From Nocardioides bruguierae (GTDB taxonomy: Bacteria > Actinomycetota > Actinomycetes > Propionibacteriales > Nocardioidaceae), in NCBI RefSeq assembly GCF_023656415.1, contig NZ_JAMOIL010000016.1:62001-126000 (forward strand): 64,000 nt of DNA. Reading direction: 5' to 3'. This document shows positions 26,148-34,728 of this stretch, piece by piece. The stretch's first letter is position 1, and each line of letters starts with the position of its first letter. The notes beneath the pieces were generated by a model. The model searched no databases, was not told the DNA's origin, and saw only the letters and a list, made by a program, of their open reading frames with translations. The position numbers and the translations under genes are program-made.

Positions 26148-27239
26148 TCAGTTCAGGTAGGACGTGACGGGGATGGACCCGTCGATGATGCCGGCGGTGA
26201 TGTCGTCCAGCTCGCCCTGGAGGGAGTCGGAGACCTCGCCCTCGTAGTCGTGGAAGGACGCGATGCCGACACCGTCGTTGTCGAGCGTGCCGACGTAGGC
26301 CTCGGCGTCGAAGTCCTCGTCCGCGACGGACATGACGGCCTCGTAGGTCGAGAGCTTCATGTTCTTCAGGATCGAGGTGAAGACGACGTCCTGGCTGTTC
26401 GGGTCGGACTCGTACAGGTCGGCGTCCGTGCCGATCATGACGGCGTCGGAGCCGGAGTCGGCGATCGCGGTGAGCGCGCCCTGGTAGATCGGACCACCGA
26501 CGGGGAGGATGACGTCCGCGCCCTGGTCGAGGATCTGCTGGGCGGTGTTGGTGGCCTTCTGGTTGGCGGAGAAGCCGCCGGTGAAGCTGCCGGTCGAGCC
26601 GTCCCAGCCGACGACCTGGACGTCGGCGCCCTTCTGCTCGTTGTAGTACTGCACGCCCTGGTAGTAGCCGTCCATGAAGATGGTCACGGTCGGGTACTCG
26701 GCGCCACCGTAGGTGCCGACGGTGCCGGTCTTGGAGAAGTCGGCGGCGGCGTAGCCGGCCAGGAACGCGGCCTGGGCGGTGTCGTAGAGGAGCGGCTTGA
26801 TGTTGTCCGCGTCCTTGGTGCCGTCGAAGTCGTTGTCGGCCTGGTCGTCGATGAGGACGTAGGGCAGGTCCGGGTTCGCCGTGGCGGACTCGACGGTCGC
26901 GGCGGAGAGCGCGAAGCCGACGGAGACGATGACGTCGCAGCCCTCGGCCACGAGGCTCTCCATGTTGGGGGCGTAGTCCGACTCCGAGTTGGACTCGACG
27001 GCCTTGAAGTCGGCACCGAGCTCGTCGGCGGCCTGCTGGACGCCCTCGTAGGAGAGCTGGTTGAACGACTTGTCGTCGAAGCCGCCCGCGTCGGAGACGA
27101 TGCAGGGGAGGAAGTCCGAGGTGGTCTCGCCACTGTCGGAGCTGGTCGTCTCGTCGGGAGCCTCGCCGCAGGACGTGAGCGCCAGGCTGGCCGCGACGGC
27201 CAGGGAGAGGCCGAGACCGGCCTTCCGCATCTTCTTCAC
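26148..27239 (-). CDS. bmpA: BmpA-family nucleoside-binding lipoprotein
   Basis: The product is 363 aa. The lipoprotein signal has an ALTSC lipobox (Cys at about 26) after a KKMRK basic start. The start is the GTG with GGAGGA 6 nt upstream; the ATG three codons later is also possible. The mature domain is the BMP/PnrA solute-binding fold: DAGGFDDKSFNQLSYEGV at its beginning and later DVILPVGGPIYQGAL and ILKNMKLS. PnrA-type proteins bind purine or pyrimidine nucleosides outside the cell and hand them to the permeases. A moderately acidic linker (SSDSGETTSD) follows the lipid anchor. It heads the operon and is followed by a hairpin. Confidence 0.9.
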   Translation of the reverse strand: MKKMRKAGLGLSLAVAASLALTSCGEAPDETTSSDSGETTSDFLPCIVSDAGGFDDKSFNQLSYEGVQQAADELGADFKAVESNSESDYAPNMESLVAEGCDVIVSVGFALSAATVESATANPDLPYVLIDDQADNDFDGTKDADNIKPLLYDTAQAAFLAGYAAADFSKTGTVGTYGGAEYPTVTIFMDGYYQGVQYYNEQKGADVQVVGWDGSTGSFTGGFSANQKATNTAQQILDQGADVILPVGGPIYQGALTAIADSGSDAVMIGTDADLYESDPNSQDVVFTSILKNMKLSTYEAVMSVADEDFDAEAYVGTLDNDGVGIASFHDYEGEVSDSLQGELDDITAGIIDGSIPVTSYLN

Positions 27240-27605
27240 TTCGATTCCTCCATCAGGATGTGTGGGTGGCCCCGCGTCCGGCTGGGGGCAACGGTGGGAC
27301 GTTAACGGAAACTTCAGGTTCGACCCCCGTTTGTCGCGGCTCGGGACCGGATGGTTATCGAGTTGCGATGTTTGAAACGAAAGATCCATCGCTCCGGGCC
27401 GGTCTACTGCGGCGTACGTCCCGTCCAGCGGAGCCGGACGTCACGCTCCCCGCTGTGACCGCTGCAACGAGCGTTGCAGCCCGCCGGCCCGCCACCCGGC
27501 CGGGTGACGGGGCGGGGGACGCGGGTCACGGCTCGGTCACGGCGGGCGCCGGACCGGCACCGGACCAGTGCAGGCCGACGCCGCGACCCGGGGCAGGATG
27601 GACCC
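27240..27605. promoter_or_regulatory. divergent promoter region of bmpA and cdd
   Basis: The 366 bp contain no gene. The part at about 27345-27395 is noticeably AT-richer than the rest and on the minus strand reads TTTCAAAC and CGATAACCAT, possible promoter elements for bmpA. At 27461-27480 there is an operator-like palindrome. CAGGAT at 27594-27599, 6 nt before the cdd ATG, is a probable -10 for a leaderless cdd mRNA. Confidence 0.5.
27461..27480. promoter_or_regulatory. operator-like palindrome between bmpA and cdd
   Basis: GCTGCAAC-GAGC-GTTGCAGC is an inverted repeat with two perfect 8-bp arms. The core TGCAACGAGCGTTGCA resembles operators of LacI-family regulators. Its place between the transporter and salvage genes suggests a common nucleoside-responsive repressor. 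No LacI gene is in the window, so this is inference. Confidence 0.45.
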
Positions 27606-28061
27606 ATGGACGCCGCCGAGCCGACCCCCGCCACCGCCCAGCCCGACCCGCTGGCCGCCGAGGCCACCGCCGCGGACGGCTTCGACTGGTCGGCGCTCCA
27701 GGAGGCCGCCACCGCCGCGATGCGGCACGCCTACGCCCCCTACTCCGGCTACGCGGTCGGCGCCGCGGCCGTCGTCGAGGACGGCCGGCTCGTGACCGGG
27801 TGCAACGTGGAGAACGCCGCCTACGGCGTCGGCCTGTGCGCCGAGTGCGGACTGGTCAGCCAGCTGCACCTGACCGGGGGCGGTCGCCTCACGCACTTCG
27901 TCTGCGTCGGGGGCGAGGGCCAGGTGATCATGCCGTGCGGCCGCTGCCGCCAGCTGCTGTTCGAGAACGGCGGCCCCGAGCTGCGCCTGCTCACCGTGGC
28001 CGGCCTGCGGTCCATGAGCGAGGTGCTGCCGGATGCCTTCGGCCCCCACGACCTCGCTTGA
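27606..28061 (+). CDS. cdd: cytidine deaminase
   Basis: The 151-aa product turns cytidine and deoxycytidine into uridine and deoxyuridine in the cytoplasm. The homotetrameric-type zinc site is clear: C78-A-E80-C81 (Glu80 is the proton shuttle) and P-C111-G-R-C114, all three Cys ligands present. NVENAAYG (about 67-74) binds the nucleoside sugar. An N-terminal tail of about 25 residues (Ala/Pro/Thr) exceeds the usual 130-aa core. The start ATG has CAGGAT 6 nt before it and no ribosome-binding site. The 3' end overlaps the P450 gene by 29 bp. Confidence 0.93.
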   Translation: MDAAEPTPATAQPDPLAAEATAADGFDWSALQEAATAAMRHAYAPYSGYAVGAAAVVEDGRLVTGCNVENAAYGVGLCAECGLVSQLHLTGGGRLTHFVCVGGEGQVIMPCGRCRQLLFENGGPELRLLTVAGLRSMSEVLPDAFGPHDLA

Positions 28062-29277
28062 CCTGAGCGACCCCGCGTTCCTGGCCGACCCCTACCCGGC
28101 CCTGGCCCGGGAGCGGGCCCGCCACCCGGTGGCCTGGCACGAGCCGTCGCAGGCGTGGCTGACCTTCACCCACGCCACGGTCGGGCAGGTCCAGCGCGAC
28201 CGCCGCCTGGGTCGGCACTGGGTCGACCGCGAGCCCCGGGACGCGCTCGAGCCGTTCAACCTGCTGCACCGGCACCAGATGATGGAGCACGAGCCGCCCA
28301 CGCACACCCGGCTGCGGCGCCCGGTCGCCTCCGCCTTCTCCCGCGGTCACGTCGAGCGGCTGCGCCCCCGGGTGCGCGAGATCGCCGCCGGGCTGCTGGA
28401 GGAGGCCGGCCCCGACCGGTTCGACCTGGTCACCGCGTACGCCGAGCCCCTGCCGGTGCTCGTCATCGCCGAGCTGCTGGGCGTGCCGAGGGCGCACGTC
28501 GGCGACCTGCGGCGGTGGTCGCAGGCGATCGTCCGCATGTACGAGGTCGACCCCGGCCCCGCGGTGGTGGACGCGGCGGTGTCGGCGTCGGTGGACTTCG
28601 CCGCGCTCGTGCGCGACCTGGCCGCGCACCGGCGCCGGCGCCCGGCTGCCGACCTGGTCAGCGACCTGGTGGCCACCGAGCTCTCGCAGGACGAGGTGGT
28701 GGCCGCCGTCGTCCTGCTGCTCAACGCCGGGCACGAGGCCTCGGTCAACGTGCTCGGCAACGGCCTCGTCGCTGCGCTGGACCCGACAACGCTGGACTCG
28801 ACGGCGCCGGACCCGACGGCGCCGGACCCGAAGGCGCCGACCTCGCACGAGCGCACCCTCGAGCAGGCGCTGGCCGGGGCGCCGGTCGCACGCGCCGTCG
28901 AGGAGCTGCTCCGGGTGGACGCGGCGCTGCAGCTGTTCGTGCGGACCGCGAGCGAGCCGGTCCGGCTGGGGGAGGGGCCGGGCTCCGTCGTGGTCGGGCG
29001 GGGCGAGCGGGTCTGCGCGCTGCCCGGCGCCGCCAACCGCGACCCGGCGGTGTTCGCCGACCCCGACACGTTCGTGCCCGGCCGCGACCCCAACCCGCAC
29101 CTCTCCTTCGGCGTCGGCGTGCACTTCTGCCTCGGCGCCCCGCTGGCCCGCGCCGAGCTCGCCGAGGCGCTGGCCGTGCTGCGCGAGCGGCGACCCGGCC
29201 TGCACCTGGCCGGAGAGCGCGTGCGGCGGGGCACGTTCGTGCTGCGCGGGCACACCCGGGTGCCGGTCGCGGGCTGA
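28033..29277 (+). CDS. cytochrome P450, non-canonical I-helix
   Basis: This 414-aa soluble bacterial-type P450 has a heme loop FGVGVHFCLG with the thiolate Cys at 366, and an ExxR motif in EELLR. The I-helix reads LLLNAGHEASVN: the acid is kept, but the conserved Thr that normally follows it is Ala. Oxygen activation may therefore differ. After this helix comes an Asp-Pro-Thr-Ala repeat insert (about 252-271). The ATG lies inside cdd (29-bp overlap), which indicates coupled translation and a shared transcript. No ferredoxin or reductase gene is adjacent. The substrate is unknown; the position in a nucleoside-salvage run is suggestive only. Confidence 0.88.
   Translation: MPSAPTTSLDLSDPAFLADPYPALARERARHPVAWHEPSQAWLTFTHATVGQVQRDRRLGRHWVDREPRDALEPFNLLHRHQMMEHEPPTHTRLRRPVASAFSRGHVERLRPRVREIAAGLLEEAGPDRFDLVTAYAEPLPVLVIAELLGVPRAHVGDLRRWSQAIVRMYEVDPGPAVVDAAVSASVDFAALVRDLAAHRRRRPAADLVSDLVATELSQDEVVAAVVLLLNAGHEASVNVLGNGLVAALDPTTLDSTAPDPTAPDPKAPTSHERTLEQALAGAPVARAVEELLRVDAALQLFVRTASEPVRLGEGPGSVVVGRGERVCALPGAANRDPAVFADPDTFVPGRDPNPHLSFGVGVHFCLGAPLARAELAEALAVLRERRPGLHLAGERVRRGTFVLRGHTRVPVAG
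28786..28845. repeat. 15-bp in-frame tandem repeat within the P450 gene
   Basis: Four units, the middle two identical (ACGGCGCCGGACCCG), encode DST/TAPDP-like repeats just after the I-helix. Being in frame they lengthen a surface loop and do not disrupt the gene. Confidence 0.85.
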
Positions 29278-29360
29278 GCCGACCGGCGTGACCCCCGGCC
29301 ACCGGACCGGTGCCGTTGGACCCCTGGGGAGGGGCCGGTCCGGCGGGCACACTGGCTGCC

Positions 29361-29879
29361 GTGCCCGACTGGCCGGTGGTCCCGCTCTTCTGCTTCCTCG
29401 TCGTCGTCGCGTTCGCGCGCGGCGGGGCGACCTACGCCCTGGCCCGCGGCGCCCGCGGGGTGGCCGCCCGCGACGACGGTCGCCGGGCCTGGCTCGAGCG
29501 GCCGGCCGTCGTCCGGGCCGAGGGCACCGTGCGCCGCTTCGGCGCCCCGGCCGTGACCCTGTGCTTCCTCACCGTCGGCGTGCAGACGGCGGTCAACGCC
29601 GCTGCGGGCAGCCTGCGGATGCCCCTGCGCCGCTACCTGCCCGCCCTGGGGGTCGGCGCCGCGCTCTGGGCGAGCGTCTACCTCACCGTCGGGCTCGCGG
29701 TCCTCGAGGCCTTCTGGACGGCGGCGCCCGGCCGCGTCCTCGTCGCGGCAGCCGCCGTCGCGGCGCTGGTCGCCGTCGTGGTCGGGGTGCGTCGCTCACG
29801 CCTGGGGCGCGCCGGCCAGGACGCGGCGCGCCCGGCCGAGGAGCCCGTGGACGCCCCGGAGCCCTGCGCGCGTCGCTGA
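29361..29879 (+). CDS. small DedA-like (VTT-domain) membrane protein
   Basis: The product is 172 aa from the GTG at 29361; a GTG at 29310 in the same frame would add 17 residues. I prefer 29361 because CACACT ends 7 nt upstream, the leaderless spacing seen repeatedly here. It has three to four membrane segments (about 3-20, 62-85, 95-120, 128-148). The stretch RRFGAPAVTLCFLTVGVQ followed by RYLPALGVGAALWASVY resembles the half-repeat of DedA/VTT proteins, which handle lipids or ions at the membrane. It is shorter than classical DedA (about 200 aa). The charged C-terminal tail is cytoplasmic. Confidence 0.6.
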   Translation: MPDWPVVPLFCFLVVVAFARGGATYALARGARGVAARDDGRRAWLERPAVVRAEGTVRRFGAPAVTLCFLTVGVQTAVNAAAGSLRMPLRRYLPALGVGAALWASVYLTVGLAVLEAFWTAAPGRVLVAAAAVAALVAVVVGVRRSRLGRAGQDAARPAEEPVDAPEPCARR

Positions 29880-29990
29880 GCCCGGCGGCTGCGCCGCCCG
29901 AGCGTGGCTGTGGCAGGCTCGCCCTCCCGGGCGGCGGTCCCGCCCGTCTCGCCTCGCGAGCCCCACAGGACCTGACCAGGAGGACCAGCA

Positions 29991-31271
29991 GTGCACGACG
30001 CGGTGGAGGTGATCGTCGCCAAGCGCGACGGCGCCGCTCTGTCCGACAGCCAGATCGACTGGGTCATCGACGCCTACACGCGCGGCCAGGTGGCCCACGA
30101 GCAGATGTCGTCGCTGGCCATGGCCATCCTGCTCAACGGCATGGACCGCCGCGAGATCGCCCGCTGGACGGCCGCGATGATCGCCTCGGGCGAGCGGATG
30201 GACTTCGGCGCGCTCTCGCGCCCCACCGCCGACAAGCACTCCACCGGCGGCGTCGGGGACAAGATCACCCTCCCGCTCGCCCCGCTCGTGGCCGCCTGCG
30301 GCGTCGCCGTGCCCCAGCTCTCGGGCCGCGGCCTCGGCCACACGGGCGGCACCCTGGACAAACTGGAGTCGATCCCCGGCTGGCGCGCCGGCCTCTCCAA
30401 CGCCGAGATGATGGCCCAGCTCGAGGACGTCGGCGCCGTGGTGTGCGCCGCCGGCTCCGGCCTGGCCCCGGCCGACAAGAAGCTCTACGCCCTGCGCGAC
30501 GTCACCGGCACCGTCGAGGCGATCCCGCTGATCGCCTCCTCGATCATGAGCAAGAAGATCGCCGAGGGCACCGGTGCGCTCGTGCTCGACGTGAAGGTCG
30601 GCACGGGCGCGTTCATGAAGGACCTCGACAAGGCCCGCGAGCTGGCCCGCACCATGGTCGAGCTCGGCACCGACGCGGGCGTGCGCACCACCGCGCTGCT
30701 CACCGACATGTCCGTGCCGCTCGGCCTCACCGCCGGCAACGCCATCGAGGTGCAGGAGTCCGTCGAGGTGCTCGCCGGCGGTGGCCCCGCCGACGTGGTC
30801 GAGCTGACCCTCGCCCTGGCCCGCGAGATGCTCACGGGCGCCGGCGTCACCGACGTCGACCCCGCCGACAAGCTCGCCGACGGCTCGGCCATGGACGCCT
30901 GGCGCCGGATGATCTCCGCCCAGGGCGGCGACCCGGACGCGACCCTCCCGGTGGCGCAGGAGTCGCACGTGGTGACCGCGCCGAGCGACGGCGTGCTGGC
31001 CCGCCTCGACGCGATGGCCGTCGGCCTGGCCGCCTGGCGCCTCGGCGCCGGTCGCGCCCGCCAGGAGGACCCGGTGCAGGCCGGTGCCGGCGTGCGCTGG
31101 CACGCCCGCCCCGGTGACGTGGTCACCGCGGGCCAGCCGCTGTTCACGCTGCTCACCGACACCCCCGAGCGCTTCGACCGGGCCCTGGCCTCGCTCGAGG
31201 GCGGCTGGGAGGTCGCGGCCCCGGGCACCGAGGTCACCCCCGGCCCGCTGCTGATCGACCGGATCGCGTGA
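29991..31271 (+). CDS. deoA: thymidine phosphorylase (pyrimidine-nucleoside phosphorylase)
   Basis: The 426-aa protein cleaves thymidine/deoxyuridine with phosphate to the base and 2-deoxyribose-1-phosphate. The signature KHSTGGVGDK (phosphate-binding) and SGRGLGHTGGTLDKLE are both present. So are KKIAEGTGALVLDVKVG and the C-terminal barrel-sandwich domain (about 340-426). The GTG start has AGGAGGA at 7 nt. The gene ends in a 4-bp overlap with an ATP-grasp gene (GTGA). It sits downstream of cdd, which supplies deoxyuridine, and the deoC and mutase genes that consume the sugar phosphate are 5-10 kb away. Confidence 0.94.
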   Translation: MHDAVEVIVAKRDGAALSDSQIDWVIDAYTRGQVAHEQMSSLAMAILLNGMDRREIARWTAAMIASGERMDFGALSRPTADKHSTGGVGDKITLPLAPLVAACGVAVPQLSGRGLGHTGGTLDKLESIPGWRAGLSNAEMMAQLEDVGAVVCAAGSGLAPADKKLYALRDVTGTVEAIPLIASSIMSKKIAEGTGALVLDVKVGTGAFMKDLDKARELARTMVELGTDAGVRTTALLTDMSVPLGLTAGNAIEVQESVEVLAGGGPADVVELTLALAREMLTGAGVTDVDPADKLADGSAMDAWRRMISAQGGDPDATLPVAQESHVVTAPSDGVLARLDAMAVGLAAWRLGAGRARQEDPVQAGAGVRWHARPGDVVTAGQPLFTLLTDTPERFDRALASLEGGWEVAAPGTEVTPGPLLIDRIA

Positions 31272-32152
31272 GCACGGCGCGGCCCCGCGTCCTGCTGGCC
31301 ACCTGCGCGCTGCTGCCGCAGGGCGAGCCCGGCGGGGACGCCCTCGTCGCGGCCCTCGCCGCCCGCGGCGTCGACGCCGCCTGGGCCGTGTGGGACGACC
31401 CGTCGGTGGACTGGGCGGGCGCGGACCTCGTCGCCGTGCGCGCCACCTGGGACTACCACCTGCGGCCCGAGGCGTTCCTGACGTGGTCCCGGGCGGTCGA
31501 GGACGCGACGGTGCTGCTCAACGGCGCCGACGCGATGACCTGGAGCAGCGACAAGGAGTACCTCCTGCGCCTGTCCGCCGAGGTGTGGACGGTGCCGAGC
31601 GTGCCCGTCGAGGTCGAGGACGTCGTCGGCGGGCTGCGTCCGGCGTTCGAGCGCTGGGGCACCCTGGTGGTCAAGCCGCGCGTGGGGGCCAGCGGGCAGG
31701 GGCTCGTGGTCGCCACCGGGCTCGAGGACCCGCGCCTGCTCGGGCTGACGCCCGGCCCCTGGCTGGCCCAGCCGCTGGTGGCGTCCGTGCGCACGCGGGG
31801 TGAGTCCTCGGTGGTGCTCGTCGCCGGCCGCCCCGTCGCCCAGGTCGACAAGCGGCCCGGCTCCGCCGGGGACGGCGGCGACGTGCGGGTGCACGAGGAG
31901 TACGGCGGCACCAGCGTCGCCGTGCCGGTCGACCCCGACGCCGGCGCGCTGGCCCGCGCGGCCGTCGAGGCCACGCAGAAGCTGCTCGGCCGGGAGGAGA
32001 CGCTCGACTACGCCCGCGTCGACCTGCTGGAGATGGACGGGATGCTCGTGGTCAGCGAGGTCGAGCTGGTCGAGCCCGGGCTCTACCTCGACGTGGTGCC
32101 CGCCGTCGCGGACGCGTTCGCCGAGCACCTGGTGACCCGCCTGGCCCGCTGA
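31268..32152 (+). CDS. ATP-grasp enzyme, unknown substrate
   Basis: The product is 294 aa. The N-terminal Rossmann-like part (LLATCALLPQGEPGGDALVAAL) contains RATWDYHLRPEAFL. An ATP-grasp fold then shows LVVKPRVGASGQGL (nucleotide-binding lysine and Gly loop), PLVASVRTRGESSVVLVAG and the metal-binding end DYARVDLLEMDGMLVVSEVELVEPGLY. Members ligate a carboxylate to an amine via an acyl-phosphate. The closest general type is the RimK/glutathione-synthetase-like 'hypothetical ATP-grasp' group, often linked with secondary metabolism. GTGA overlap with deoA makes co-translation likely, which is unexpected for a salvage gene. Confidence 0.82.
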   Translation: MSTARPRVLLATCALLPQGEPGGDALVAALAARGVDAAWAVWDDPSVDWAGADLVAVRATWDYHLRPEAFLTWSRAVEDATVLLNGADAMTWSSDKEYLLRLSAEVWTVPSVPVEVEDVVGGLRPAFERWGTLVVKPRVGASGQGLVVATGLEDPRLLGLTPGPWLAQPLVASVRTRGESSVVLVAGRPVAQVDKRPGSAGDGGDVRVHEEYGGTSVAVPVDPDAGALARAAVEATQKLLGREETLDYARVDLLEMDGMLVVSEVELVEPGLYLDVVPAVADAFAEHLVTRLAR

Positions 32153-32159
32153 GCGGGCC

Positions 32160-32165
32160 TACGCT
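32160..32165 (+). promoter_or_regulatory. -10 hexamer TACGCT of methyltransferase gene
   Basis: TACGCT ends 7 nt before the ATG at 32173 and there is no Shine-Dalgarno sequence, so a leaderless start is likely. Confidence 0.4.
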
Positions 32166-32172
32166 CCGGGGC

Positions 32173-33006
32173 ATGGACGACCTGCCGGAGTACGCCCGCG
32201 TCAACCGGGACAGCTGGGACGACCGGGCCGCCGCGCACGCGGCCTCGCCCGACTACGCGCTCGACCGGCTGCTCGCCGACCCGACCGCGGTCTCGGACGT
32301 GGTGGCGTTCGACCGTGCGCGCCTCGGCGACCTCACGGGCCTGCGTGGCGTGCACCTCCAGTGCCACATCGGCACCGACACCCTCTCCCTGCACCGGCTG
32401 GGCGCGCGGATGACGGGGCTGGACCTCTCGGGCGCCTCGCTGGCCCAGGCCCGCGACCTGGCGGCCCGCGCCGGGGCGGAGATCGAGTACGTGGAGTCCG
32501 AGGTCCACGCGGCGGGCGCCGTGCTCGAGCCAGCGTCCTTCGACCTCGTCTACACCGGCATCGGGGCGCTGTGCTGGCTGCCCGACGTGGCCGCCTGGGC
32601 GCGGGTCGTCGCCGGGCTGCTCGCTCCCGGCGGGCGGCTGTTCCTGCGCGAGGGGCACCCGATGCTGTGGGCGCTGGACGACGAGCGCGCCGACGACCTG
32701 CTGGTCGCGCGGTACCCGTACTTCGAGACCGCCGAGCCGCTGGTCTTCTCCGACGCCGGCACCTACGTCGAGACCGACCACGTCTTCACCGCGAGCACGA
32801 CCCACGAGTGGAACCACGGTCTCGGCGAGATCGTCCAGGGCCTGCTCGACGCGGGGCTCACGCTGACCTCGCTGGCCGAGCACGACTCCGTGCCCTGGAA
32901 CGCGCTGCCCGGCGCCATGGAGCCGGTCGGCGGGGGCGAGTTCGCGCTGCGCGAGGGACGCGACCGCCTGGCCGCGTCCTACACCCTCACGGCCGTCAAG
33001 CGCTGA
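32173..33006 (+). CDS. class I SAM-dependent methyltransferase
   Basis: The product is 277 aa. Motif I reads VHLQCHIGTDTLSLHRLGA (usual E/DxGxGxG with H and C variations), motif II GLDLSGASLAQAR, and FDLVYTGIGALCWLPDV is the motif IV region. This HLQCHIGTDT variant is seen in a group of actinobacterial/proteobacterial methyltransferases of unassigned substrate. A TACGCT hexamer 7 nt before the ATG indicates a separate leaderless promoter. It faces the MaoC-type gene, the two stops being 3 bp apart. Substrate unknown. Confidence 0.85.
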   Translation: MDDLPEYARVNRDSWDDRAAAHAASPDYALDRLLADPTAVSDVVAFDRARLGDLTGLRGVHLQCHIGTDTLSLHRLGARMTGLDLSGASLAQARDLAARAGAEIEYVESEVHAAGAVLEPASFDLVYTGIGALCWLPDVAAWARVVAGLLAPGGRLFLREGHPMLWALDDERADDLLVARYPYFETAEPLVFSDAGTYVETDHVFTASTTHEWNHGLGEIVQGLLDAGLTLTSLAEHDSVPWNALPGAMEPVGGGEFALREGRDRLAASYTLTAVKR

Positions 33007-33009
33007 GCC

Positions 33010-33471
33010 TCAGGCCGGCTGGGCGACCAGCAGCACGAGGGTCTCGGCCACGCAGGCGGGCCGCGGGTGGTCCTCGATCTCGACCGTGTGCACCAGGGTG
33101 GCGCGCACACCGGCGCCGGTGTCCTCGGCCGCGGCCATCCGCACGTGGGTGCGCACGCGTCGGCCGACCGGCAGCGGCGCCGGGAAGCGCACCTTGTCCA
33201 GGCCGTAGTTGAGCACCGCGCCCGGGGTGTCGAACCGGTAGACGCCCGCCCCGAGCGCCGGCAGCAGCGACAGGGTGAGGAAGCCGTGGGCGATGGTGCC
33301 GCCGAAGGTGGAGGTGGCCGCGCGGGCCAGGTCCACGTGGATCCACTGGTGGTCGCCGGTGGCGTCGGCGAACGCGTCCACGCGCGCCTGGTCGACGGTG
33401 AGCCAGTCGGAGGTGCCCAGCTCGGTGCCCGCGGCCGCGAGCACCTCCTCGACGGTGGTGAAGACGATCAC
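33010..33471 (-). CDS. MaoC-family hydratase
   Basis: This 153-aa single hot-dog protein has [11 protein letters not shown] (Asp/His catalytic pair) and [12 protein letters not shown], the R-hydratase signature. The likely reaction is hydration/dehydration of an enoyl thioester. Proteins with this sequence pattern are annotated as MaoC/nodulation-protein-N-like dehydratases. The GTG start has AGGAG 6 nt upstream. It is divergent from adenosine deaminase and convergent with the methyltransferase, so it stands as its own transcription unit. Confidence 0.88.
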   Translation of the reverse strand: MIVFTTVEEVLAAAGTELGTSDWLTVDQARVDAFADATGDHQWIHVDLARAATSTFGGTIAHGFLTLSLLPALGAGVYRFDTPGAVLNYGLDKVRFPAPLPVGRRVRTHVRMAAAEDTGAGVRATLVHTVEIEDHPRPACVAETLVLLVAQPA

Positions 33472-33538
33472 GGGGAGCTCCTGGGCCGCGGCGGTGCGGA
33501 CTCATCCGGGGGAGTGGTCAGGTGGTTGGATGACGCTC

Positions 33539-34672
33539 ATGAGCGTCACCCCCGCGCAACCTACCCCCGCCGCCACCCCTGGTCCCACCACCGCCTCCCT
33601 GCCCACCCGTGAGCAGGTGCGGCGCGCGCCCAAGGTCGTCCTGCACGACCACCTGGACGGCGGCCTGCGACCGCGCACGGTGCTGGAGCTGGCCGGCGAG
33701 GTCGGCCACGCGCTGCCCGCCGACACCGCGGACGACCTGGCGACCTGGTTCGCCGAGGCGGCGGACTCCGGCTCGCTGGAGCGCTACCTGGAGACCTTCG
33801 CGCACACCGTCGGCGTCATGCAGACCGCCGCGGCGCTGACCCGCGTGGCGCGCGAGTGCGTCGAGGACCTGGTGGCCGACGGCGTCGTCTACGCCGAGCT
33901 GCGGTGGGCCCCCGAGCAGCACACCGAGGCCGGGCTGAGCCTGGACGAGACCGTCGAGGCCGTCCAGCAGGGCATCGACGAGGGCTGCGCGGCCGCCGGC
34001 GGCCGCATCGTGGTGCGCCAGCTGCTGACCGCGATGCGGCACGCCGCGCGCTCCAGCGAGATCGCCGACCTGGCCATCGCCTGGCGCGACCGGGGCGTGG
34101 CGGGCTTCGACATCGCCGGCGCCGAGGCCGGGTTCCCTCCCACCCGGCACCTGGACGCCTTCGAGAAGGTCAAGCGCGCCAACGGGCACATCACCATCCA
34201 CGCCGGCGAGGCGTTCGGCCTGCCCTCCATCTGGGAGGCGCTGCAGTGGTGCGGCGCGGACCGGCTCGGCCACGGCGTCCGCATCGTCGACGACATCACC
34301 GTCGCCGAGGACGGCACCGTCCACCTCGGCCCGCTGGCCTCCTACGTGCGGGACAAGCGCGTCCCGCTGGAGCTGGCCCCGGCCTCCAACGTGCAGACCG
34401 GGGCCGCGGCCTCGATCGCCGAGCACCCCATCGGCCTGCTCACCGACCTGCGCTTCCGCGTCACCGTCAACACCGACAACCGGCTGATGAGCCGCACCTC
34501 GATGACCGACGAGATGGCCGACCTGGTGGAGGCGTTCGGCTTCGACCTCGACCGTCTCCAGTGGTTCACCGTCAACGCGATGAAGTCGGCGTTCCTGCCC
34601 TTCGACGAGCGCCTGGCGATCATCGAGGACGTCATCAAGCCCGGCTACGCCGCGCTGCGCGCCGAGGGCTGA
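33539..34672 (+). CDS. add: adenosine deaminase
   Basis: The 377-aa protein converts adenosine and deoxyadenosine to inosine forms. The zinc and catalytic motifs are: HDHLDG, TIHAGE (catalytic Glu), [20 protein letters not shown] and VNTDNRLMS. The last is the actinobacterial variant of the Asp motif. Start: the ATG at 33539, because TTGGAT lies 7 nt before it; an ATG three codons upstream overlaps that hexamer. A disordered Thr/Pro-rich N-tail of about 25 residues precedes the barrel. Its product would feed the purine nucleoside phosphorylase encoded 8 kb downstream. Confidence 0.94.
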   Translation: MSVTPAQPTPAATPGPTTASLPTREQVRRAPKVVLHDHLDGGLRPRTVLELAGEVGHALPADTADDLATWFAEAADSGSLERYLETFAHTVGVMQTAAALTRVARECVEDLVADGVVYAELRWAPEQHTEAGLSLDETVEAVQQGIDEGCAAAGGRIVVRQLLTAMRHAARSSEIADLAIAWRDRGVAGFDIAGAEAGFPPTRHLDAFEKVKRANGHITIHAGEAFGLPSIWEALQWCGADRLGHGVRIVDDITVAEDGTVHLGPLASYVRDKRVPLELAPASNVQTGAAASIAEHPIGLLTDLRFRVTVNTDNRLMSRTSMTDEMADLVEAFGFDLDRLQWFTVNAMKSAFLPFDERLAIIEDVIKPGYAALRAEG

Positions 34673-34728
34673 GAGACCCCCTCGAGGGCCCAGGGCCGGT
34701 AGGGTCGAGCGGAAGGGTGGGGAGCGGC

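Noticed and set aside
28786..28845. Frameshift or pseudogene in the P450
   Set aside because: The repeat is in frame, and ExxR and heme-binding motifs follow at the expected distance; the gene appears intact.
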